Shown: piece after piece, positions 34,083-42,571 of the stretch
Position numbering within the stretch: the first letter of the stretch is position 1
Layout: every line of letters starts with the position of its first letter
Assembly (NCBI RefSeq): GCF_018130215.1
Contig: NZ_JAFCKQ010000013.1
Coordinates: forward strand, 62,001 to 126,000
From: Bradyrhizobium jicamae
Lineage (GTDB): Bacteria > Pseudomonadota > Alphaproteobacteria > Rhizobiales > Xanthobacteraceae
Direction of reading: 5' to 3'
Length of the DNA stretch: 64,000 bases
Made by a program: the position numbers and the translations under genes
The notes under the pieces: generated by a model
Databases searched by the model: none
What the model was told of the DNA's origin: nothing
What the model saw: only the letters and a program-made list of their open reading frames with translations

Positions 34083-34087
34083 TCGCG

Positions 34088-35353
34088 ATGGGCGTCGACG
34101 TCGTCACATTCGGCTGCCGCCTCAACGCCTTCGAATCCGAGGTGATCCGGCGCGAGGCGGAGCAGGCGGGGCTTGGCGATGCCATCGTCATCAACAGCTG
34201 CGCGGTCACCAACGAGGCGGTGGCGCAGGCGCGGCAGTCGATCCGCAGGCTGAAGCGCGAGCGCCCCGCGGCGCGCATCGTCGTCACCGGCTGCGCCGCG
34301 CAGACCCAGGCCGGGATGTTCGCCGACATGGCCGAGGTCGACCGCGTCGTCGGCAACGACGAGAAAATGCGCGGCGAAGCCTGGCGTGCAGCGCGCCTGG
34401 CGTTGGACGAATCGTTCGGTGTTGCGCGGAGCGAGAAGATCGCGGTCGCCGACATCATGGCGGTGACCGAAATGGCGCCGCATTTGCTCGATGGGTTCGA
34501 GCGTGGCCTGCCGCGGGTGTTCGTGCAGGTGCAGAACGGCTGCGACCATCGCTGCACGTTCTGCATCATCCCGTATGGCCGCGGCAATTCGCGCTCGGTA
34601 CCGATGGGCGCGGTGGTCGACCAGGTCCGTGCGCTGGTGGAGCGAGGCCATGCTGAGATCGTGCTGACCGGCGTCGATCTCACGAGCTACGGTGCCGACC
34701 TGCCTGCTGCACCGAAGCTCGGCCAGCTGGTGCGGCAGATCCTGCGGCATGTGCCGGAGCTGAAGCGGCTGCGCATCTCGTCGATCGATTCGATCGAGGC
34801 CGACCGCGACCTGCTCGACATCATCGGCAGCGATGCCAGGCTGATGCCGCATCTGCATCTGTCGTTGCAATCCGGCGACGACATGGTTCTCAAGCGGATG
34901 AAGCGCCGGCATTCGCGCAAGGATGCGATCGGCTTCTGCGCCCAGGTGCGCCGGCTCCGGCCGGACGTCGCCCTTGGCGCCGATATCATTGCGGGCTTTC
35001 CGACCGAGACCGAGGAGATGTTCTGGCGCTCGCTCGACCTGGTCGAGGAATGCGATCTCACCTTCCTGCACGTCTTTCCCTATTCGAAACGCCCGGGAAC
35101 GCCCGCGGCGCGGATGCCGCAGGTCGAGGGCGGCGTGATCAAGGAACGGGCGAGGCGCTTGCGCGCTGCCGGCGACGCCGCACTGCAACGGCGGCTTGCA
35201 ACCGAGGTTGGCGCGACGCGCGAGGTGCTGATCGAAAGCAACAGGCAGGGGCGTACCGAGCATTTCCTGCCTGTTTCGATCGAGGGTGAAGTCCCGGGCA
35301 TGGTGCGTCGGCTCACCATGGTCGGTCATGACGGCGCACGTCTCACCACGTGA
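34088..35353 (+). CDS. mtaB: tRNA t6A37 methylthiotransferase MtaB
   Basis: A 421-residue radical-SAM enzyme that turns N6-threonylcarbamoyladenosine at tRNA position 37 into its 2-methylthio form. The N-terminal cluster cysteines are Cys10 (FGCRLN), Cys38 (NSCAVTNEA) and Cys69 (TGCAAQ); the radical-SAM CX3CX2C is Cys152, Cys156 and Cys159 in NGCDHRCTFCIIPYGRG, which is MtaB rather than MiaB type. A short TRAM-like end (VLIESNRQGRTEHFLPV) is present. It begins 5 bases after dapF, the common order in rhizobia. ftsY, often next, is about 4.9 kb away here. Confidence 0.95.
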   Translation: MGVDVVTFGCRLNAFESEVIRREAEQAGLGDAIVINSCAVTNEAVAQARQSIRRLKRERPAARIVVTGCAAQTQAGMFADMAEVDRVVGNDEKMRGEAWRAARLALDESFGVARSEKIAVADIMAVTEMAPHLLDGFERGLPRVFVQVQNGCDHRCTFCIIPYGRGNSRSVPMGAVVDQVRALVERGHAEIVLTGVDLTSYGADLPAAPKLGQLVRQILRHVPELKRLRISSIDSIEADRDLLDIIGSDARLMPHLHLSLQSGDDMVLKRMKRRHSRKDAIGFCAQVRRLRPDVALGADIIAGFPTETEEMFWRSLDLVEECDLTFLHVFPYSKRPGTPAARMPQVEGGVIKERARRLRAAGDAALQRRLATEVGATREVLIESNRQGRTEHFLPVSIEGEVPGMVRRLTMVGHDGARLTT

Positions 35354-35497
35354 GTGCGGTGACTTGTGGAGAGCACAAAGCCTGAGCTGATCTAGTGGTT
35401 TCGGCGCGACCACCATGTCCGGACCATACCAACACCAAGGGGAATTGCCGCTGGAGGTCGCTCGACGCTTCGACGACATTCGTTCACCGGAGGGATC

Positions 35498-35815
35498 ATG
35501 CTGCGCTTCGTCGCAAGTCTGACGCTTTTGATTTCCTTGATTTCCTTTCATGCGGCCGCGGCACAGGACAAGGCGCCGAGTGCTTTTCCGCAGCCCTTTG
35601 TCGGGGGCTCCACAACGCCGCCGACCGATCTGCCGTCCGGGATCGGCAATTATTGCATCTACGAGAACCTGATCTACTCGATCGGCTCGCCCATCTGCAT
35701 CGGCCAGACGAGCTACGTTTGTGTTCCTTCGACAAACGAAAACGAGTTCGGTCAGCGGGGATATTGGACATCAAGACCAGCTGATCCGAAACTGATCGCG
35801 CCGGTGTGCCAGTAG
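35498..35815 (+). CDS. Small secreted cysteine-containing hypothetical protein
   Basis: A 105-residue protein with a clear signal peptide (MLRFVASLTLLISLISFHAAAAQ, cleaved after AAA near residue 22). The mature part has four cysteines (NYCIYENL, SPICIGQTSYVCVPS and a C-terminal VCQ), which suggests two disulfide bonds, and is otherwise Pro/Gly/Ser-rich. I do not recognise a family. GGAGGG precedes the ATG, a strong site. Base composition is a little more AT-rich than the neighbours. It lies in the segment that separates mtaB from ftsY, so it may be a recent arrival. Confidence 0.7.
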   Translation: MLRFVASLTLLISLISFHAAAAQDKAPSAFPQPFVGGSTTPPTDLPSGIGNYCIYENLIYSIGSPICIGQTSYVCVPSTNENEFGQRGYWTSRPADPKLIAPVCQ

Positions 35816-35957
35816 ACCGGCTCACATTGAATGTTCTTCGGCGCAGTGGTCACCCGAAGGTGTTCCCGGCGTGTCTCGACTCATTTCGCAACTCCTCGTT
35901 GGCTGCGGTCTGGTTCTTCACGGGCGTCGGGACGCGCGACACAACACTTCGATGCTT

Positions 35958-35982
35958 CGGCAAGCTGCGTAGCAGCTTGCCG
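35958..35982. terminator. Strong hairpin in the gap before the MFS gene
   Basis: Perfect 11-base stem CGGCAAGCTGC / GCAGCTTGCCG with a three-base loop. No T-tract follows on either strand, so it may be a repeat remnant or part of a transcription stop acting with the next hairpin. Confidence 0.4.
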
Positions 35983-36008
35983 TGGGGCGGTACCGGGCTG
36001 GATAGGGC

Positions 36009-36030
36009 GCACGGCGAAGCGCAGCCGTGC
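36009..36030. terminator. Hairpin with short T-run before the MFS gene
   Basis: Stem GCACGGC / GCCGTGC followed by TTTAT on the plus strand. It lies 16 bases from the stop codon of the convergent MFS gene and can serve the gene ending at 35815. Confidence 0.45.
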
Positions 36031-36045
36031 TTTATGCAGCCAGGC

Positions 36046-37341
36046 TCAGGCGACGACCAGATCAGGCACCAGGACCTTACCCTTGGTCTCGGGCCCGTAG
36101 AAAGCCGCTGCGGTCCAGGCGACGCAACCGATCCATGTGCCGGCAATCATCGGCATGGCCAATCCCGTGCCGAAATGTTCAGCGACAAACGTTAGCACCA
36201 GCGGCACGAAGCCGCCGAAAATGGCCCCCTGGTGGTAGCAGAACGCAGCTGCGGTCGCCCGAATCTCGGTCGGGAAGCGCTCGTTCAAGTAGGGCACCAT
36301 CTGCCCATGCATGCCGCCGCCGGCGCACATTCCCTGCGCGATGAAACCCAACGCGATCCATAGAAAATCGGAGGAGAGCAGGTAGAGCGGTGCGAGCGGA
36401 AGAGCGATCAGCGCAGGAATGATGATCGCCGCGCGCCGGCCGAAGCGGTCGGACCACCAACCCCAGCCGCACGTCGAAAGGAACACGCCGAGATTGCCGA
36501 AGAAGATCGGGGTCGCGACCTGCCCTGGGGCGAGGTGCAACTCCTTCTGCAGATACGTCGCAAACAGCGCGTTGACGGAGTAATAGGCGACGAAGCCGCC
36601 GGCAAGCCAAACGCAGGCCGTCAAGGTGTTGGCGAGAACGCCACGTTTGAAGATGGAGACGAGGGGAGCACGAACCTCGCGTTGCTCGACGCGCTGGCGG
36701 CGCCTGTTCTCGAGCCAAATGGGCGGCTCCTTGACGTATTTGCGGACATAGAGAACTGATAGCGCGGGGAGGACGCCGACCCACAGCATGCCGCGCCAGC
36801 CGATATAGCTGTAGAACAGGCCATAGACCGCACTCGACAGCATGAAGCCCAGGCCCCACGAGCCTTGCAGGACGCCGCCCATGAAGCCCCGCGAACGTAC
36901 CGGCCAGGTCTCCATCGCCAACGCCGCGCCGGCCGGCCATTCTGCGCCCATGCCGATGCCAAGCAGCGCGCGGAAAATGAAGAGATAGGTGAATGTTGGC
37001 GAGAAGCCGGCTGCAAAATTGCTCAGCGAATACCAGAGGATCGAGATCATCAGCGGGATCTTGCGACCGATGCGGTCGGCGAGCCAGCCCGCCCCCACGG
37101 CGCCGACCAGCCTGAGCCACAATGTCACCGACAGCACAAACGCGACTTCAGTCAACGGAACGTGGAATTCCTGCGAGATGGGCACCATGATCAGCAAAAA
37201 CATCGTGAAGTCGAACGCGTCGAGGGTCCAGCCGAGCCAGGCTGCAATCCACGCCAGCCATTGATCCTTGGTGGGCTCTTTCCACCAGGGGCGTTCCGGA
37301 GAGGAATCAATTTTCAATGAGGAATTGAGTGTGCCAGACAT
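36046..37341 (-). CDS. MFS transporter (sialate/aromatic-acid symporter-like)
   Basis: A 431-residue twelve-helix carrier. The segments GWTLDAFDFTMFLLIMVPISQEF at the first helix and GWLADRIGRKIPLM in the loop 2-3 signature, with ETWPVRSRGFMGGVLQGSWGLGF after helix 4, are typical of the metabolite:H+ symporter family that includes the sialic acid and aromatic acid carriers. The catalytic aspartate of helix 1 (LDAFD) is present. Its start at 37341 was chosen because GGAG lies six bases upstream. The substrate is unknown. It lies alone between two hairpins and a long gap. Confidence 0.85.
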   Translation of the reverse strand: MSGTLNSSLKIDSSPERPWWKEPTKDQWLAWIAAWLGWTLDAFDFTMFLLIMVPISQEFHVPLTEVAFVLSVTLWLRLVGAVGAGWLADRIGRKIPLMISILWYSLSNFAAGFSPTFTYLFIFRALLGIGMGAEWPAGAALAMETWPVRSRGFMGGVLQGSWGLGFMLSSAVYGLFYSYIGWRGMLWVGVLPALSVLYVRKYVKEPPIWLENRRRQRVEQREVRAPLVSIFKRGVLANTLTACVWLAGGFVAYYSVNALFATYLQKELHLAPGQVATPIFFGNLGVFLSTCGWGWWSDRFGRRAAIIIPALIALPLAPLYLLSSDFLWIALGFIAQGMCAGGGMHGQMVPYLNERFPTEIRATAAAFCYHQGAIFGGFVPLVLTFVAEHFGTGLAMPMIAGTWIGCVAWTAAAFYGPETKGKVLVPDLVVA

Positions 37342-37699
37342 GGGATGCTCCATTTGTTGGCCTGCTCAAAAGAAATTGCGGCCGCTGGGAAAGCGGCACG
37401 CATACGAACAAGGATGAAAATGCGAGTGGAGCGCCAAAAGAGGCGGCAATCTCCAGGGAGATCATGCCTGCCGACGGCAGCAGCCCTGCCCAACGAATGA
37501 ACGGGGATTTTCGGCACGTCCCCGCTTGCGACCGTCAGACTTGATGCGACAGCTTAGTCCTCACCGACGGGCGTAGCAAAGAGTAAGGATTGCTGTCGGC
37601 TTTCCAATGCCGCCTGCCTTTCCCTGCAGGCCCGCTTGTCGTCCGGTTGCTGCCAGGCCACGCGCTGCAACAAGCCGGCGAGCCGCATCACGATCTTGG
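37342..37699. other. Promoter side of the MFS gene; no gene seen
   Basis: About 360 bases with stops in all frames before any convincing coding run. It presumably holds the MFS promoter. It leads without a gap into the repeat element at 37700. Confidence 0.35.
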
Positions 37700-38235
37700 C
37701 GAACACGTGCGGCAAATTAACCCGACGGGCAAGATTCGGCTTCGCGCTTGACCCAAATCAGATGTTCAATTCCGCCCGTCTCACCCGCCTGAGGGGCGCG
37801 TCGCGATCGTCACGAGTGTTGCGGTGGGATGCGGTGGACGCCGAATGCGTGGCTGACGAGCATGCATGAGGCGGACGGCGAAGTCGTGCAGGCCTGACGC
37901 CCTAGTGGCAGGTGTCTCGTCGCAAGATGCGGAAAGCGTCTTCGCGAGGACGGTGACAAAAAAGCCCAGTCTCGCCGGGGCGAGCACGTATAAGCCGTAA
38001 CCCATCGCGCAGGGAAAGCCGGAGTGTTTCCGGTTTCACCTGTGGTCCTACCCCCGAGCTACCTTTGTTGCTCGGGGCCCATGGGTGCGATCGGCACCCG
38101 GCTTTCCCTGCGCCCTCTAATCAAGAGAGGGCGAAACGAGATGCAAAGCTCGGGCAAATCATGTCGCGAGAATGCCGCATCACATCCTCGCTGCTGTTTG
38201 ACATTTGAATCAGAACCCGCCCCGTCATTGCGAAC
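37700..38235. repeat. Dispersed structured element of Bradyrhizobium type
   Basis: I recognise this roughly 530-base sequence (CGGCAAATTAACCCGACGGG..., ...AAAAAAGCCCAGTCTCGCC..., to ...CGTCATTGCGAAC) as an element found many times in Bradyrhizobium genomes; that is recollection. Its right half folds strongly: a perfect 16-base stem GCGCAGGGAAAGCCGG (38007-38022) with CCGGCTTTCCCTGCGC (38098-38113) encloses three smaller hairpins (CCGGA/TCCGG, CCCCGAG/CTCGGGG, GGGTGC/GCACCC), and CGCCCTCT/AGAGGGCG follows at 38111-38132. Open frames across it vary and look accidental. It ends 15 bases from the stop of the DUF2336 gene. Confidence 0.75.
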
Positions 38236-38249
38236 CAAGCGATCTGTCG

Positions 38250-39389
38250 TCAGTGACCGCGCCCGCCGGTATGCGGCGGCTGGGTCGATCGGACCTGCCA
38301 GAATCGAAGCAAGCGATCGGCGTTGTCGCGCGTCAGCTTGACGAACTGGCTCTTCGCCTTGGCGAGTTCGGCCGGGCCCATCGCTCCGGTCGAATAGCGG
38401 CATTCCATCACCGCGGCGGTGGTCTCCCAGCTCAACCCCGCGGCCCGGCAGGGCACGAGCAGGCCCTCGCTGCGCAGGCTTTGCATCAGGGGCCGGATCA
38501 CCTCGATGCTGGAATGTGCGAGATGCGCCAGCGCGACGACGGTCTCTTCGTATTTTCGCTGGCGGGCGAAGCCGAGCAGCATGGCCTCGTTGAGCTCGCC
38601 GCTGTCCTTCAGCTTTGCGACATGGCGCCTGGCGGCCGTGAAGTCGCGCACCCGCGACATGTCGCGCTCCACACCGGCGGCGACTGCCGCGATCGCGTGT
38701 CGGATCTCCTCGAACAAGTGCGCCGGCGCGCGTTCCAGCAGCCGGCTGCGCACCTCCTCGGTGGCCTCGTGGAGCAGCTGCAGGCGAAGCTCGGACGGCA
38801 GGTCTGCGCGAACTCCGGTTTCGACAGCGAGGTCCGGATCCGATTCGGCCTGGGCAAGGATGATCACGTATCCACCCGTCGACACCTTGGCGCCGGGATT
38901 GTTGACCACGCGACGACTCACGCTGGCAAAGCGCCGCGCCAGCAGCGCATCGGTGACCGCCTCTTTCAGCCACCAGCGGCCGGCCACGGCGAGCAAATGC
39001 TGCTCGCTCTTGGTTTTGGCGATCTCGACCAGGTCTTCCGTGCTCAGGCGCGAGGATTCCTGCAGGATCGGCCGCGCGACCCTGACCTCGTCATGCCTTG
39101 CAAGGTGGCGGACGATCGCGGGCGGCGCCTGGGCGATCGGTGCCAGTTGCTCGCTGATCTCGGCAAGCGCCATCCTGGCGCTGATGTCGCCGAGCGCGCG
39201 GAGCTCGATGGTCTTGACCAGTCGCGCGAGCACGTTGTCGAACAGCTCGACCTGCTCGCTGTTGAAGTTGCCGGCGGAGGCGAGGAAGAGGTCGGTGACG
39301 CGCCTGGCGGTTGCCACGCATTTCTCGGTCGAGCCGAGGCCGATCGCTGCGTCGACCTCGTCGACAATCGCTTGCCCAGCATGAAGCAT
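38250..39389 (-). CDS. DUF2336 family protein
   Basis: A 379-residue, mainly helical and soluble protein of DUF2336, a family confined largely to alphaproteobacteria and without a known role. Helix-repeat character is clear (for example DNVLARLVKTIELRALGDISARMALAE and PAIVRHLARHDEVRVARPILQES, the latter like a HEAT-type repeat). The sequence ends oddly, VRSTQPPHTGGRGH, right at the boundary of the dispersed element, so its tail may have been remodelled by that insertion. AGGACGAGCA precedes the ATG. Confidence 0.82.
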   Translation of the reverse strand: MLHAGQAIVDEVDAAIGLGSTEKCVATARRVTDLFLASAGNFNSEQVELFDNVLARLVKTIELRALGDISARMALAEISEQLAPIAQAPPAIVRHLARHDEVRVARPILQESSRLSTEDLVEIAKTKSEQHLLAVAGRWWLKEAVTDALLARRFASVSRRVVNNPGAKVSTGGYVIILAQAESDPDLAVETGVRADLPSELRLQLLHEATEEVRSRLLERAPAHLFEEIRHAIAAVAAGVERDMSRVRDFTAARRHVAKLKDSGELNEAMLLGFARQRKYEETVVALAHLAHSSIEVIRPLMQSLRSEGLLVPCRAAGLSWETTAAVMECRYSTGAMGPAELAKAKSQFVKLTRDNADRLLRFWQVRSTQPPHTGGRGH

Positions 39390-39500
39390 TGCTCGTCCTG
39401 AGCCCGTCCCGATCGCTTGTTCTAAGCCGGGTTGCAGGTCTATCCGATCGGGCTGAATGTTCCGTAAAGGAGATGAGTGTCCGTAATTTTCCGGATACCG

Positions 39501-40202
39501 CTACTCGCCATTCCAGCCGCAGGCGCGCAGCCGCTCCTGCATGTGGGCTGGTGCCGGCGCAACGACGCGCACCGGCTGCTTGTTTCTGGAGATCGGGATA
39601 CCGATCTCGCGCGAGTGGAGGTGCAGGATCGGCTCGCCGAAGCGCGGGCCGTTGCCATAGATGTTGTCGCCGACGATCGGCCAGCCGGCCGCGGCGGAAT
39701 GCACGCGAAGCTGATGGGTCCGCCCGGTGACCGGCTCCATCGCAAGCCAGGCGAGACCTTGCGCGCGTCCGAGCACCTTCCAGTTGGTGACGGCCTTCTG
39801 CCCTTCCGGGTCCGGCTTTTGCCACCAGCCGCGCTCGGCGTTGAGGCGGCCGAGCGGCATGTCGATGGTGCCCTCGTCCGCGGCCGGTCCGCCCTCGACG
39901 ACGGTCCAGTAGGTCTTCGAGATCTTGCCGTGCTTGAACAGCAGTCCCAGCGAAGCGGTCGCCTTGCGGTGGCGGCCGAGCACCAGGCAGCCGGAGGTGT
40001 CCTTGTCCAGCCGATGCGCCAGCACCGGCGGCCGCGGCAGGCCGAACCGCAAGGCATCGAACGATGCCTCGAGATTGGGCCCGCCCTTCGGGCCGCGATG
40101 CACCGGCAGTCCGGCGGGCTTGTCGACGACCAGCATCAGCCCGTCGCGGTGGAGCACCCGAGCCTGGATTTCATCCGCGGTCAAAGGGGGAACATCGATC
40201 AA
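39501..40202 (-). CDS. RluA-family pseudouridine synthase
   Basis: A 233-residue RNA pseudouridine synthase. The catalytic aspartate is Asp66 in the motif HRLDKDTSGCLVLG; VVDKPAGLPVHRGPKG and PVTGRTHQLRVHSAAAGWPIVGDNIYG are also diagnostic of the RluA group. There is no S4 domain, so it is the short type (RluA/TruC-like), acting on rRNA or tRNA; the target cannot be read off. It is divergent from ftsY with 49 bases between the start codons. Confidence 0.9.
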   Translation of the reverse strand: MIDVPPLTADEIQARVLHRDGLMLVVDKPAGLPVHRGPKGGPNLEASFDALRFGLPRPPVLAHRLDKDTSGCLVLGRHRKATASLGLLFKHGKISKTYWTVVEGGPAADEGTIDMPLGRLNAERGWWQKPDPEGQKAVTNWKVLGRAQGLAWLAMEPVTGRTHQLRVHSAAAGWPIVGDNIYGNGPRFGEPILHLHSREIGIPISRNKQPVRVVAPAPAHMQERLRACGWNGE

Positions 40203-40251
40203 TTCGTCGAGACTTTCGTTTGTTGGGGGAAACGGCTAACACACCGGCGCC

Positions 40252-41199
40252 ATGAACGATACCACTGCGGGAACTCCAAAACTGAGCTGGTGGCAGCGGC
40301 TGAAGGGCGGCCTGAAGCGGACCTCCGGTGCGCTCGGGACTGCGGTCGCCGATCTCGTCATCAGACGCAAGCTCGATCGCGCCATGCTCGATGACATCGA
40401 GGATGTGCTGCTGCGCGCCGATCTCGGCACCGAGGTCGCGGTGCGCATCGCCGACGCGGTCGGCAAGGGCCGCTACGACAAGGCGATCTCCGCCGACGAG
40501 GTCAAGGAGGTGGTCGCGACCGAGGTCGAGAAGGTGCTCTCCCCGGTGGCGAAGCCGCTCGAGATCGATGTATCGAAGAAGCCGTTCGTCATCCTCGTCG
40601 TCGGCGTCAACGGCTCGGGCAAGACCACGACGATCGGCAAGCTTGCGGCGAAATTCTCCGCCGAGGGCCGCAAGGTGATGCTTGCCGCCGGCGACACGTT
40701 CCGCGCCGCGGCGATCGAGCAGCTCAAGGTCTGGGGCGAGCGCACCGGGTCGCCGGTGATTGCGGGCGCGCAGGGCTCGGATTCCGCGAGCCTTGCCTTC
40801 AGCGCGCTGACCGCGGCGAAGGAGCAGCAGCGCGACGTGCTGCTGATCGATACCGCCGGCCGCTTGCAGAACAAGTCCGAACTGATGAACGAACTCGAAA
40901 AGGTCGTGCGCGTCATCCGCAAGGTCGACGCGTCGGCGCCGCATGCGGTGCTGCTCGTGCTCGACGCCACGGTCGGACAGAATGCGCTGTCGCAGGTCGA
41001 GGCGTTTCATCGTACGGCCGGCGTCACCGGCCTCGTCATGACCAAGCTCGACGGCACCGCGCGCGGCGGCATCCTGGTCGCGCTGTCGGAGAAGCACAAA
41101 CTGCCGGTGCATTTCATTGGCGTCGGTGAAGGCGTCGAGGATCTCGCGCCATTCACGGCGAAGGATTTTGCCAAGGCAATTGCTGGAATTGAGGGCTGA
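40252..41199 (+). CDS. ftsY: Signal recognition particle receptor FtsY
   Basis: A 315-residue SRP GTPase that docks SRP-ribosome complexes at the membrane and partners the Ffh encoded at 28.4-30.0 kb. G1 is GVNGSGKTTT (118-127), then DTFRAAAIEQL, DTAGR (200-204) and TKLDG (264-268). The protein lacks the long acidic A domain of E. coli FtsY, having only a short basic N-terminal part, as in other alphaproteobacteria. The stop TGA shares its A with the ATG of ispZ. It is separated from dapF-mtaB by an inserted stretch. Confidence 0.97.
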   Translation: MNDTTAGTPKLSWWQRLKGGLKRTSGALGTAVADLVIRRKLDRAMLDDIEDVLLRADLGTEVAVRIADAVGKGRYDKAISADEVKEVVATEVEKVLSPVAKPLEIDVSKKPFVILVVGVNGSGKTTTIGKLAAKFSAEGRKVMLAAGDTFRAAAIEQLKVWGERTGSPVIAGAQGSDSASLAFSALTAAKEQQRDVLLIDTAGRLQNKSELMNELEKVVRVIRKVDASAPHAVLLVLDATVGQNALSQVEAFHRTAGVTGLVMTKLDGTARGGILVALSEKHKLPVHFIGVGEGVEDLAPFTAKDFAKAIAGIEG

Positions 41200-41801
41200 T
41201 GGACAAGACGCAACCGCATCCGCTGTTCAAGCTGGCGACCGAGGTCGGGCCGCTGCTCGTGTTCTTCATCGCCAATGCGAAATACCATCTGTTCGTGGCG
41301 ACCGGTGCGTTCATGGTCGCGATCGTGGCGGCGATCATCGCGTCATACGTGGTGACGAAGCATGTCCCGATCATGGCGCTGGTGACGGGTGCGATCGTGC
41401 TGGTGTTCGGCACGTTGACGCTGGTGCTGCACGACGAGACCTTCATCAAGGTCAAGCCGACCATCATCTACGGCCTGTTCGCGGCGGTGCTCGGCGGCGG
41501 GCTGCTGTTCGGTCGCTCCTTCATTGCCATCATGTTCGACCAGATGTTCAACCTGACGCCGCAGGGCTGGCGCATCCTCACCCTGCGCTGGGCGCTGTTC
41601 TTTGCAGGGATGGCGATCCTGAACGAAATCGTCTGGCGGACGCAGACCACGGATTTCTGGGTGAACTTCAAGGTGTTCGGCGTGACGCCGATCACTATGG
41701 TCTTCGCCATCGCCCAGATGCCGCTGACCAAGCGCTATCACCTCGAGCCGATGTCGCTGGAGACCAGCGAGGCCGAAGCCGGCGACGTGCGGAATCACTA
41801 G
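41199..41801 (+). CDS. ispZ: Intracellular septation protein A family (IspZ/YciB)
   Basis: A 200-residue membrane protein with about five or six helices. LFKLATEVGPLLVFFIANAKY at the start, TIIYGLFAAVLGGGLLFGRSF, and GWRILTLRWALFFAGMAILNEIVWRTQTTDFWVNFKVFG in overall pattern identify the IspZ/YciB family, which affects septation and envelope integrity. Its ATG overlaps the ftsY stop by one base, so the two are translationally coupled. At its 3' end it overlaps the convergent ccmG by four bases. Confidence 0.95.
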   Translation: MDKTQPHPLFKLATEVGPLLVFFIANAKYHLFVATGAFMVAIVAAIIASYVVTKHVPIMALVTGAIVLVFGTLTLVLHDETFIKVKPTIIYGLFAAVLGGGLLFGRSFIAIMFDQMFNLTPQGWRILTLRWALFFAGMAILNEIVWRTQTTDFWVNFKVFGVTPITMVFAIAQMPLTKRYHLEPMSLETSEAEAGDVRNH

Positions 41802-42391
41802 CTCCCGGTCGCGAGCGCCTTCTCGATCTCGGCCTTGAGCACCGTGGTGACGTTGTCAGGCGTCACCGGGCCGACCAGCTTGTAGACGATCTTGCCCTCG
41901 CGCCCGACCACGAAAGTCTCGGGCACGCCATAGACGCCCCATTCGATCGAGGCGCGGCCGTTGCCGTCGACGCCGACGATGCCGAACGGATTGCCATAGC
42001 GGCCGAGGAAGCGCCGCGCATTGTCGGGCGAGTCCTTGTAGTTGATGCCGATGATCTGGAAGCGCTTGTCCGTGCCGAGGTCCGTCAACAGCGGCGCCTC
42101 GTCGTGGCAGGGCACGCACCATGACGCCCAGACATTGACCACGCTGACCTTGCCCTTGAACACGGCAGGGTCGAGCCCCGGCACCTGCGTGCCGTCCTTC
42201 ACGAGCCCTTCCAGCGCGGGGAGGGGCGTCTGCGGCGCCGGCCGGCCGATCAGCGCGGATGGAATTCTGGACGGGTCGCCGCCATAGAGCCGCAGCAGGA
42301 ACAGGCCTGCGAGCCCGAGGAAGACGATCAGCGGCAGCGCCAGCAGCCAGCGGCGGCCCTGCGGCGGTTGACTTGTCGCCTGCTCGCTCAT
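41798..42391 (-). CDS. ccmG: Thiol:disulfide interchange protein for cytochrome c maturation (CcmG/DsbE)
   Basis: A 197-residue membrane-anchored thioredoxin (CycY in Bradyrhizobium nomenclature). A single helix at about 15-34 is followed by a periplasmic thioredoxin fold with the active site ASWCVPCHDEAP (Cys92, Cys95), the acidic EGLVKDGTQVPGLD stretch and GVYGVPETFVVG with its cis-proline. It keeps apocytochrome c cysteines reduced for haem attachment. Its ATG overlaps the stop of ccmD (ATGA), and its stop overlaps ispZ by four bases. Confidence 0.95.
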   Translation of the reverse strand: MSEQATSQPPQGRRWLLALPLIVFLGLAGLFLLRLYGGDPSRIPSALIGRPAPQTPLPALEGLVKDGTQVPGLDPAVFKGKVSVVNVWASWCVPCHDEAPLLTDLGTDKRFQIIGINYKDSPDNARRFLGRYGNPFGIVGVDGNGRASIEWGVYGVPETFVVGREGKIVYKLVGPVTPDNVTTVLKAEIEKALATGS

Positions 42392-42567
42392 CGGACGTCC
42401 ACCGTGCTTCGGCCGGAGCGGCGCGTCACGCCGCTGGCCTCGAGTTCCTGCAGCCGCGCCTGCTGCCGGCGGTAGTCGGCGATGATCCAGACGATCAGCA
42501 GTACCACGACGGCGGCAACCAGCGCGTAGGACGTCACGATGAAGGAGGCATAGGGACCGAGCGACAT
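42388..42567 (-). CDS. ccmD: Haem exporter protein CcmD
   Basis: A 59-residue single-helix protein (CycX). The sequence MSLGPYASFIVTSYALVAAVVVLLIVWIIADYRRQQARL in overall pattern, with the helix followed by a basic stretch and an E-L-E run, is the CcmD form. It helps release haem-loaded CcmE from the CcmABC transporter. The start is the ATG at 42567, four bases after the ccmC stop, with a GTGAAG site; codons upstream overlap ccmC. It ends in the ATGA overlap with ccmG. Confidence 0.92.
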   Translation of the reverse strand: MSLGPYASFIVTSYALVAAVVVLLIVWIIADYRRQQARLQELEASGVTRRSGRSTVDVR

Positions 42568-42571
42568 CGCT

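Noticed and set aside
38024..38341. 105-codon frame inside the dispersed element
   Set aside because: It runs across the hairpin stems and into the antisense of DUF2336; such frames in this repeat look accidental.
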